NCBI RefSeq assembly: GCF_001277995.1
Contig: NZ_CP009220.1
Coordinates: 186,001 to 250,000 of the forward strand
DNA from: Corynebacterium deserti GIMN1.010
GTDB lineage: Bacteria > Actinomycetota > Actinomycetes > Mycobacteriales > Mycobacteriaceae
Direction of reading: 5' to 3'
Length of the DNA: 64,000 nucleotides
Under the pieces are notes generated by a model, which saw only the letters and a list, made by a program, of their open reading frames with translations, had not been told where the DNA came from and ran no database searches. A program made the translations under genes and the position numbers. Below are positions 25,052 through 31,562 of this stretch, piece by piece (positions within the stretch are counted from its first letter, which is position 1; each line of letters begins with the position of its first letter).

Positions 25052-26599
25052 TTAGGCAGGAAGATAGAGCCCCATGAAGGTACCGATTCCAATGACTGCC
25101 AGCAGAATCAGTGGAATGGTGAGAAGGTCTGCCACCACACCGGTGCGGATCATGCGCAGCATAGGTACGTAGCCGGAGCCGTAGACAATGGCATTTGGTG
25201 GTGTGGAGACTGGAAGCATGGCACCTGCGTTGCCACCGAAGATTGCTGCCATTGCAGGAATAAGCGGATCTACACCGATCGCCATGGAGATGGGGATAAT
25301 GATCGGAACAATGATGCCGACACTTGCGGTGTTGCTGGTGGTCTCAGAGATCAACATGCCGAGTACAACAGCAACGAAGCATAGTAGGAAGACGCTGTTT
25401 ACACCGGTGATCTGGGCTACCGCATCGCCGATCGTTTCTGCGAGTCCGGTTTGTTTCATCATTGCACCGATGGTGAGACCTACACCTACGAGGATGACGG
25501 TTCCCCAGTCAATCTTCGCGGCTTCTCTCCATTCAAGAGTGGGGGTTTTCTTAGCGGCAGGGATGAGGAAGAGCGTGGATGCCATGAACACCACGACGGA
25601 TCCTTCATTGAGGTGATCGGCGATGGTCACGAGTACAACATTGGAGATATTGAAGGTGGTGACCAATGCTGGTGCGACCCAGAGGAACACAGTGATGCTG
25701 AAGATAGCTGTCACGATTTTCTCAGCACGTTTCATTGGCCCAAGAGCAAGGTAATCGGTGCGGAATGATTCGGAGCCATTGGGGATGTGGCGGGTTTCGG
25801 GTCGATTCATTAACACGATGGCAGCGAACATGACTACTCCTAGGCACGCGACATAAGGCGCAGAAATGGTCAGCCAATCCATAAGAGGAATTTGGTAGCC
25901 TGTCATCTGCTCGACGGTGCCACGCCCAATCACGTTGGCGATACCGGTGACAGGAGTGAGGACGGAACCCACACCTGCGCCGTAGGAGATTGCGAGCATG
26001 AGCATGCACGAGAATCGGGTTTGGTATTTGCGCTTATCAGTAGATGAATCGCCATGGATCAAATCACCCACAGTGCGCACTACACCGATGCCGATGGGCA
26101 GTAGCATTGCTGCTGTCGCAGATGCGGACACCAACATGGATAGAGCGATAGCCACAATCATGAAGGCCAAAGCAGTGAGATAGGTGCTGTCGCCCACGCG
26201 AGGAAGTGACAAAACCCGCAAAGCAAAGCGACGATCCAAGCCATGGACTGTCATGGCACGAGCAAGGATGAATGCGCCGATCACCAAGAACACAGTGGGG
26301 GAGCCGAATGCGCCGTAGACTTCGCTGGGAGATCCGGCGCCCAGAAGCACGAGCATGGCGATGCCGATGAGCGCGGTGGCGGGGATCGGAATGGTTTCTG
26401 TAATCCAAAATAGCACCACGAAACCTAAGGTTGCGAGCATGGCGCGCTGGTCCCAAGGCAGGCTTTGGGGTAAGAAAAGGGCAGCTGCAATCAGTGGAAG
26501 AACGGCGAATAATCCGAATTTTGCGCGGATTTCATCAAAGCGGTTGGCTGATTCGGCTTCTTCGATCTGTGATATGGCGGGTGCGGTGGTGATGCTCAT
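25052..26599 (-). CDS. DASS (SLC13) family dicarboxylate:sodium symporter
   Basis: A 515-residue integral membrane protein with about 12-13 hydrophobic segments. It shows the DASS hallmarks: a Ser-Asn-Thr motif in ETTSNTASVGIIVPI near residue 430, a second helical-hairpin region with TPVTGIANVIG near 225, and ISTPPNAIVYGSG near 470-480. Such proteins import succinate, fumarate, malate or related acids with sodium. Its ATG overlaps the stop of the lyase gene (ATGA), so the two are made together; the lyase substrate or product is probably what is moved. C. glutamicum has a known DASS carrier (DccT); whether this is that protein or a paralogue I cannot tell. Confidence 0.87.
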   Translation of the reverse strand: MSITTAPAISQIEEAESANRFDEIRAKFGLFAVLPLIAAALFLPQSLPWDQRAMLATLGFVVLFWITETIPIPATALIGIAMLVLLGAGSPSEVYGAFGSPTVFLVIGAFILARAMTVHGLDRRFALRVLSLPRVGDSTYLTALAFMIVAIALSMLVSASATAAMLLPIGIGVVRTVGDLIHGDSSTDKRKYQTRFSCMLMLAISYGAGVGSVLTPVTGIANVIGRGTVEQMTGYQIPLMDWLTISAPYVACLGVVMFAAIVLMNRPETRHIPNGSESFRTDYLALGPMKRAEKIVTAIFSITVFLWVAPALVTTFNISNVVLVTIADHLNEGSVVVFMASTLFLIPAAKKTPTLEWREAAKIDWGTVILVGVGLTIGAMMKQTGLAETIGDAVAQITGVNSVFLLCFVAVVLGMLISETTSNTASVGIIVPIIIPISMAIGVDPLIPAMAAIFGGNAGAMLPVSTPPNAIVYGSGYVPMLRMIRTGVVADLLTIPLILLAVIGIGTFMGLYLPA

Positions 26600-28008
26600 C
26601 GTGACTCCGAAACGGTTGCGTTGCTGTCAAGGGCAAGGTCGGAAATAGATGCGAGGGTGCGCCCCAACGCAGGTGTTGCGCGCCAGGCCTGCACAGAGTC
26701 CGCGGCTATCGCCACGGCTTCACCGAGGTAATCGGCCGCCGTAACTAAGGTGTCAGGTAGGTGGGCTTCAAGGTTTTGCTGCTTTGCGACGTCGAAAAGC
26801 GCTTTTGCCAGCACTACCTTGCGCTCACGTGCGGTCGTCGATGCTGCATACAGCAGGTCGTGGGCGTGCTCGCGGCCCATGTGTTCTGCCAGTTGAATCA
26901 TCTGAGCCTCAGCCATAGCCAAGCCACCATCCAATTCGAGGTTGTCCAACATGCGCTGCTCATCCACGCGCATGCCATCGATGATGACAAACGCTTCCCG
27001 AACCGCACTGCTTGCAAGCTGCGCCAACTGAGGAATAACCTGCCATTCAATCTGCCACTCGCCAGCGGCACGCTCGTGGCCGGCTTCCTGGATGCGAGCC
27101 AGTGATGATGCCAACGATCCAGCCGTTCCCGACAAACCAATGATGAGTTCCGAGGAAATCGGATTAACCTTTTGCGGCATTGTCGACGACGCCCCACGGT
27201 GTGGATTGTATGGCTCAAAAACCTCGCCGATTTCGGTGCGGGAGAGATCGACAATGTTGCGCGCCAGGCGGGCACACGCTGCAGTAATGGTTGTGCACAG
27301 CCAACCGAACTCAGCCAAGGTATCGCGATCGACGTGCCATGGGATGTTGGTGAGTTCAAGATCAAGAAGCTCTGCCACGCGTGCACGAACTTCTCGGGAT
27401 TTCTCTCCATACGCCGCAGACGTGCCACCGGCTCCGAACATGGAGATCACCGCGACACGTGGGTACGCCTGCGCCAAACGCTCACGGTGGCGAGTGAATT
27501 GAGCCAAAAGTGTTGCAAGCGTGGCACCAAAAGTGGTGGGAACAGCCTGCTGTGCGTGAGTGCGAGCCGCCATGATGGAGGTGTCATACAGCTTCACCTG
27601 CTCTGCAAGGCGATCTCCCAGGCGACCGAGCTCCTCATCAAGAACCTCAATGGACCTAGCCATTTGCAGTGCGAGACCAGAATCCATGATGTCTTGGGTG
27701 GTGGCACCGTAGTGCACACGACCATCGGGGCCTTCGGGAAGGTTTCGGGAAATCTCCCTCACCAATCCGAGGATGGGGTAGCCGACATTTTTAGCCGATA
27801 CCCACAACCTTTCTTGATCGATGTTGTCGATGCTGGCCGCAGTCACGATGGCATCAGCATCTTCGGGAGAGATGACTCCGAGCTCGCCCTGGGCGATGGC
27901 AAGTGCACGTTCGGCTGCGAGCCAGCTTTCGATGGCGGTGTCAGAGGAGAAGATCTCATCCTGGGCGTTGGTGCCTGCAAGATGGTGGAGCAAAGAAAAG
28001 ACTGACAT
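26596..28008 (-). CDS. Fumarase/aspartase-superfamily lyase (adenylosuccinate lyase / carboxymuconate cycloisomerase-like)
   Basis: A 470-residue lyase of the superfamily whose members release fumarate or cyclise muconates. The signature loop GASSTMPQKVNPISSE is near residue 270, TTQDIMDSGLALQMAR near 110, and RTHAQQAVPTTFG near 150, so all three conserved regions are present. The overall look is nearest to PcaB/adenylosuccinate-lyase-like proteins rather than PurB of purine synthesis. Coupling to a dicarboxylate symporter suggests a catabolic lyase acting on an imported N- or C-substituted succinate, or releasing fumarate. The ribosome site is GAGGA. Two TTGGAATCCA motifs lie upstream. Confidence 0.82.
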   Translation of the reverse strand: MSVFSLLHHLAGTNAQDEIFSSDTAIESWLAAERALAIAQGELGVISPEDADAIVTAASIDNIDQERLWVSAKNVGYPILGLVREISRNLPEGPDGRVHYGATTQDIMDSGLALQMARSIEVLDEELGRLGDRLAEQVKLYDTSIMAARTHAQQAVPTTFGATLATLLAQFTRHRERLAQAYPRVAVISMFGAGGTSAAYGEKSREVRARVAELLDLELTNIPWHVDRDTLAEFGWLCTTITAACARLARNIVDLSRTEIGEVFEPYNPHRGASSTMPQKVNPISSELIIGLSGTAGSLASSLARIQEAGHERAAGEWQIEWQVIPQLAQLASSAVREAFVIIDGMRVDEQRMLDNLELDGGLAMAEAQMIQLAEHMGREHAHDLLYAASTTARERKVVLAKALFDVAKQQNLEAHLPDTLVTAADYLGEAVAIAADSVQAWRATPALGRTLASISDLALDSNATVSESR

Positions 28009-28046
28009 TGATGTGTCCTCAAGAGGGTGGTGGAAAGTGTGAGTGG

Positions 28047-28059
28047 ATTGGAATCCAAT
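28047..28059. promoter_or_regulatory. Palindrome upstream of the lyase gene (copy 1)
   Basis: ATTGGAATCCAAT is a perfect 13-base palindrome about 40 bases before the lyase start. The core TTGGAATCCA recurs at 28225-28234. The spacing and symmetry suggest a repressor operator; no regulator gene is adjacent. Confidence 0.45.
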
Positions 28060-28224
28060 TGTTTATTATGAGAAGGGTCACGTCAAGAGGGTTCAAGGTA
28101 TTGTTTTTTCAGATTCTTCGGTCGGGCTGGGGTATAGAAATGGGCTTAGCTGGGGGTTCACTTCTTGCGGGCGAGTAGGAGTGGGGGTGGAGATGGTGAA
28201 ATCACCCACCCCCGGCCAAGTGGT

Positions 28225-28234
28225 TTGGAATCCA
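28225..28234. promoter_or_regulatory. TTGGAATCCA motif (copy 2)
   Basis: This is the second copy of the core of the palindrome at 28047-28059, 177 bases away and just before the iolT1 terminator. Two sites at this distance could support a looped repressor. Confidence 0.35.
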
Positions 28235-28250
28235 TTTTGTCCCCGAAAAA

Positions 28251-28298
28251 CACCTCTGCCGTACAACGCGTTCTAAGAAGCATTGTACGGCAGAGGTG
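28251..28298 (-). terminator. iolT1 terminator
   Basis: CACCTCTGCCGTACAA (28251-28266) pairs perfectly with 28283-28298 over 16 bp. It lies 41 bases beyond the iolT1 stop; read leftwards, TTTTTCGG follows the stem. Confidence 0.85.
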
Positions 28299-28339
28299 GA
28301 GAATTTCTGGAGCGTTGTGCCTATGCGATACCCGGGTTG

Positions 28340-29815
28340 TTAGCTCACCTTTCCTTTCCTAATGTTCTTGTCGAAGATGACGCCAGTAGTGACATCATGG
28401 TCAATCTCCTCCAAGGTGCGGCCACGGGTTTCTGGAACCTGAGTCCAGATGAAGATCAGTGCCACAACACCGATTCCGGCGAACATGAAGAAGGTTCCGG
28501 TGAGGCCAACAGCTTCCATGATGGATGGGAAGAACAGGCCGAGGAAGGCGTTAGTCATCCAGAGGAAGAAGATGGAGATGCCGATGGCGGATCCACGAAT
28601 AGCCAGGGGGAACAGCTCGGACAGCATGACCCACGTAACCACGTTGAGGAAGGTCTGCATGGAGCCCACGAAGACCACGACCAGGGTGAGGATGACGTAG
28701 GGGCGAAGTGGGTCGCCAACCGGGAACGTCATGGATGCGATACCGATGAGAACGTGGCTGATAGTGGTGAGAGTGTAGCCGGTGATCAGTGTGGTGCGGC
28801 GGTTGATGCGATCCATCATCCACAGGGCGATGAATGCACCGACTACGGCGATGATGCCTGGGGCAACGTTGGCGATAAGTGCTGCGTTTTCAGAGAATCC
28901 AGCTTCAATCAACACAACCTGGCCGTAGTACATGATGGAGTTAATGCCGGTGAGCTGCTGTGCAACACCAAGACCGATACCAACTAGTAGAATGCGAACC
29001 AGCCACTTGCTCGACAGGATTTCCTTGATGCCTACGGACTTCTCGGAAATAGCGTTTTCTTCGCGCGCCAGGTGCTCGACATCAGCAACCTCTGCATGAG
29101 CACGATCAAGTGGGCGAATGGTTTCTAGAACTGCGCGAGCCTCATCAATACGACCGCGTTCTACCAACCAACGTGGGGATTCAGGTACTCGAAGCATTCC
29201 GAAGAAGAGGAAGATCGCAGGAAGTGCAGCGATGGCGAGCATGTAGCGCCATACACCGTCGTGATGTCCAAAAACATTGCCGATAATTGCGTTGATTACA
29301 AACGCTGCGAGCTGGCCAACAACAATCATGAGTTCATTTCGGCCGGCAAGAGAGCCGCGAATCTCAAAAGGTGCAAGTTCTGCCAGGTAAACCGGCACCA
29401 CAGTGGACGCTCCACCGACGGCAAGGCCAAGAATCACACGGCCAACAACCATGACAGCAAATGATGGGGCGAACACGCAGATCATAGTGCCGATGAAGAA
29501 TGCGACAGCAAGGGAGATGATCGTCTTCTTGCGTCCCCAGTTGTCAGAGACTCGACCGAAGACCATCGCTCCGGCGGCTGCGCCGAAGAGGAGGGAAGAG
29601 GTGACTACACCTTCGGTGAATGCCGTAAGGCCCAGCTCGCGGGTCATGGGGTTCAGTGCACCGTTGATAACGCCGGTGTCATAGCCGAAAAGTAGTCCGC
29701 CGAATGTTGCTACCAGGGCTACATAGAAAAGTCTCTTGCGGTATGGGCCCTCGGTAAGCGGTGGTAGCTTCCTACTTTTTTCAGGGCTTTCGGCCTGAAT
29801 GAACGTACTTGCCAT
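28340..29815 (-). CDS. iolT1: myo-Inositol:H+ symporter IolT1 (MFS sugar porter)
   Basis: A 491-residue, 12-segment MFS sugar porter. Sugar-porter motifs are all present: FGYDTGVINGAL near residue 45, GRVSDNWGRKKTII near 90, VPESPRWLVERGR near 225, QQLTGINSIMYYGQ near 300, and VPETRGRTLEEID at the end. Sequence and length match C. glutamicum IolT1, which imports myo-inositol and, at low efficiency, glucose and fructose. I start at the ATG at 29815 (AGGAG five bases before) and not at 29866. The upstream region has a GlxR-like site and a weak IolR-like site. Confidence 0.92.
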   Translation of the reverse strand: MASTFIQAESPEKSRKLPPLTEGPYRKRLFYVALVATFGGLLFGYDTGVINGALNPMTRELGLTAFTEGVVTSSLLFGAAAGAMVFGRVSDNWGRKKTIISLAVAFFIGTMICVFAPSFAVMVVGRVILGLAVGGASTVVPVYLAELAPFEIRGSLAGRNELMIVVGQLAAFVINAIIGNVFGHHDGVWRYMLAIAALPAIFLFFGMLRVPESPRWLVERGRIDEARAVLETIRPLDRAHAEVADVEHLAREENAISEKSVGIKEILSSKWLVRILLVGIGLGVAQQLTGINSIMYYGQVVLIEAGFSENAALIANVAPGIIAVVGAFIALWMMDRINRRTTLITGYTLTTISHVLIGIASMTFPVGDPLRPYVILTLVVVFVGSMQTFLNVVTWVMLSELFPLAIRGSAIGISIFFLWMTNAFLGLFFPSIMEAVGLTGTFFMFAGIGVVALIFIWTQVPETRGRTLEEIDHDVTTGVIFDKNIRKGKVS

Positions 29816-29885
29816 CTTGTCTCCTAAGTTTGTCGTGGCCCTTTGTGGGAAGGTGGAGCGGGGCACGAAACACGATGTAGAAACT

Positions 29886-29901
29886 AGTGATTCACATCAC
29901 C
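29886..29901. promoter_or_regulatory. GlxR (CRP-like) site upstream of iolT1
   Basis: AGTGATTCACATCACC keeps the GTGA-N6-TCAC core of the C. glutamicum GlxR consensus TGTGANNTANNTCACA. It lies about 70 bases before the iolT1 start, a sensible place for cAMP-dependent control of a sugar transporter. Confidence 0.45.
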
Positions 29902-29929
29902 AATATCCTTTATCGTGGCAGAGGCTATA

Positions 29930-29939
29930 TGTCCCGTCA
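29930..29939 (+). promoter_or_regulatory. Weak IolR-like site upstream of iolT1
   Basis: TGTCCCGTCA matches KGWCHTRACA at eight of ten positions and lies 115-124 bases before the iolT1 ATG. IolR is known to repress iolT1 in C. glutamicum from a site in its promoter region; I infer that this may be the site. Confidence 0.4.
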
Positions 29940-30192
29940 ATCACACATAACAAAGTATTTTTGGTTGATTTTGAATGTGTTGAAATGGTCTCGTGGGAAT
30001 GTGACCGATGACGCTCCGGGAATTGATTAGTTCGTTGATGAAAATTTATCGCCCTGAACTGGGAGATAATGTGCCGATTGCGGGTGGGGGAGTCATGTTC
30101 TGGGTGATGGAATGGCGTGAAGGGGTGAAATTTTAAGTGGGAAAGTGCGGGGGTAAAGGGGGTAGAAGAATCTGGGCTTTGACACCTTTGTT

Positions 30193-30209
30193 AGGTGACA
30201 TTGTCACCT
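30193..30209. promoter_or_regulatory. Perfect 17-base palindrome
   Basis: AGGTGACATTGTCACCT is symmetric about position 30201. The GTGA/TCAC arms are five bases apart, one less than a GlxR site, so another regulator is more likely. It lies about 60 bases before the candidate promoter of the RNA at 30304. Confidence 0.5.
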
Positions 30210-30268
30210 CCTGACGGCCTTAAAGTTACTAATGTCTTTACAAATTGAAGAGCGGTAGGCGATCTGTC

Positions 30269-30297
30269 TTGGTTTAACTTGGATACCTATATATAAA
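30269..30297 (+). promoter_or_regulatory. Candidate promoter in the iolT1-PAS intergenic region
   Basis: TTGGTT (30269-30274), a 17-base spacer and TATAAA (30292-30297) form a good housekeeping-type promoter facing right, with no annotated gene on the plus strand before gltB. Confidence 0.45.
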
Positions 30298-30303
30298 GAG
30301 TGA

Positions 30304-30690
30304 AAAAGTTGGCCGGTACTACCTAGTGGCTCGGCGTAAGCCGGTGTTCAAGTATCCCCGTTTCAGATGATTCACCGCATGCACATCAAAGCCCAGAGAT
30401 TAACGGGCGATGTGACGGATGAGATTCGGGTTTAGTTGTGGAAGCTGTTTTTGTGTCACAAATTGGCCCTGCCGTCGTGTTTTGTGGTACTTCGTGGAGG
30501 GAAAGTGTCGTGGCGCGGGGTGGATTCTTGGATAAGTGCGAATAGCACCACATCTACTCCTATATGAGGTGCCCTGTGTTGCGGCTGGGGAGGCGGGAGG
30601 ATGTTGAAATCGCCGATCGCACCGCAAATATGTTCGTATAAGGCTTCGTGCGGTGCGGATGTCGAAGGGGGAGAAAATTGCCCCTTTTTT
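30304..30690 (+). ncRNA. Candidate small non-coding RNA
   Basis: A promoter at 30269-30297 faces right, and an intrinsic terminator lies at 30665-30690 (AAGGGG, ten-base loop, CCCCTT, then T's). Between them only tiny frames exist, for example MKKLAGTT starting at a GTG near 30300. Near the 5' end, GGCT...AGCC can form a hairpin; GGATAC, just upstream within the promoter spacer, could pair with GTATCC beyond it. I recognise no Rfam family (not 6S, SRP, RNase P or tmRNA, and no riboswitch I know). The transcript boundaries are inferred. The remaining parts of the 29816-30885 gap show only the operator-like sites listed separately. Confidence 0.3.
30665..30690 (+). terminator. Intrinsic terminator with T-run
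   Basis: AAGGGG at 30665-30670 pairs with CCCCTT at 30681-30686, followed by more T's. No plus-strand protein gene ends here, which supports a non-coding transcript. Confidence 0.55.
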
Positions 30691-30885
30691 GCTGAATGGG
30701 TGGAAATTTTCGACGCTCTGTGTGGCGTTTTAAGCGCCTAGAAAACTTCTTTGGGGTGGTTGGACGTCCCGGAAATTCGATCCCTTAGAAAGGTGCGTCC
30801 CGCGGTAGCCCGAAGACTGCGACTATTCACTGCGCCGTTACAAAAAGCTTTGATGTGCGGTAAATCCGAACAAATAGTAAAGCGC

Positions 30886-31329
30886 CTATCCCGAAGCGTC
30901 TTCAATCTGGCGTTCCAACTCCTTGATCTGCACGCGTAGCGCCTTCTTTTCATTCCACTTTGTGGTGACGTCACGCAGGAACGCGGCAATGCCTTCGATG
31001 GTGCCGTCGTCGTCTTTCAAAATGGTGATGGAAAACTCTAGTGACATCGTGGAGCCATCGGCTTTGATGCCTGGAACATTGAGTGGCTCGGAACCGTATC
31101 GAGTGTTGCCGGAATCCATTACGCGGTCCCAGCCGTCCCAGTGAGCGTTGCGGTGCTTCTCCGGGATGATGATATCGAGGGATTTTCCTAAGGCTTCGCC
31201 AGCGCTGAAGCCGAAGAGTTCCTCGGCGCCACCGTTCCAAAATCGAATAACGCCGTCGCGGGTTGCGTAGATGATCGCCTCTTGGGTTTCGGCCAGAAGG
31301 CGTGCGGAGATCTCGTCAAAATCAACCAT
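30886..31329 (-). CDS. PAS-domain sensory protein
   Basis: A 147-residue soluble protein that is a single PAS domain plus a short C-terminal helix. PAS features: ATRDGVIRFWNGGAEELFGFSAGEALGKSL (about residues 22-50), IIPEKHR, then GIKADGSTMSLEFSITILKDDDGTIEGIAAFLRDVT and a heptad-like tail (KKALRVQIKELERQIED) that could form a coiled coil for dimerisation. There is no kinase, cyclase or HTH output domain, so it must signal through a partner or bind a ligand. The ATG at 31329 has GGAG six bases before it. It is transcribed away from gltB. Confidence 0.85.
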   Translation of the reverse strand: MVDFDEISARLLAETQEAIIYATRDGVIRFWNGGAEELFGFSAGEALGKSLDIIIPEKHRNAHWDGWDRVMDSGNTRYGSEPLNVPGIKADGSTMSLEFSITILKDDDGTIEGIAAFLRDVTTKWNEKKALRVQIKELERQIEDASG

Positions 31330-31410
31330 TCTTTTCTCCAATTCTGTTCGTGTTTAAAGAATTTCCACGGGAAGATTGCCCCAAAATGGTGCCCTCACAA
31401 TAGCGTAGTC

Positions 31411-31426
31411 TGTGATGTATAACACA
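31411..31426. promoter_or_regulatory. GlxR-like site before gltB
   Basis: TGTGATGTATAACACA matches the GlxR consensus in both half-sites except one base (ACACA for TCACA). It lies between the divergent PAS gene and gltB and could serve either. Confidence 0.45.
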
Positions 31427-31518
31427 GGAGCGTAATCTGACCTCCCATTTTCCTATAGGTTGTTCGAAAGTCACCTGGTCGTCACTTGCGCTGCAGGTAG
31501 GTTAGCTGTTTTTCTTAT

Positions 31519-31534
31519 TATCGAATGATTGATA
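31519..31534. promoter_or_regulatory. Dyad just upstream of gltB, possible nitrogen-control site
   Basis: TATCGAATGATTGATA is a near-perfect dyad ending 28 bases before the gltB ATG. C. glutamicum gltBD is known to be repressed by AmtR (motif CTAT-N6-ATAG). The spacing here is larger than in that motif, so this may be a variant or another site; CCTATAGG at 31452-31459 is a second AmtR-like half. Confidence 0.35.
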
Positions 31535-31562
31535 GAAACAAGATTTAAGTGAGGGATCACGC

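Noticed and set aside
30310..30420. Minus-strand frame reading LGFDVHAVNHLKRGYLNTGLRR
   Set aside because: It looked like the end of a transposase, but it is only about 26 codons between stops and I could not tie it to any IS family.
31452..31534. AmtR box before gltB
   Set aside because: Regulation by AmtR is known in C. glutamicum, but neither half-site pair here fits CTAT-N6-ATAG, so I list only a dyad of uncertain identity.
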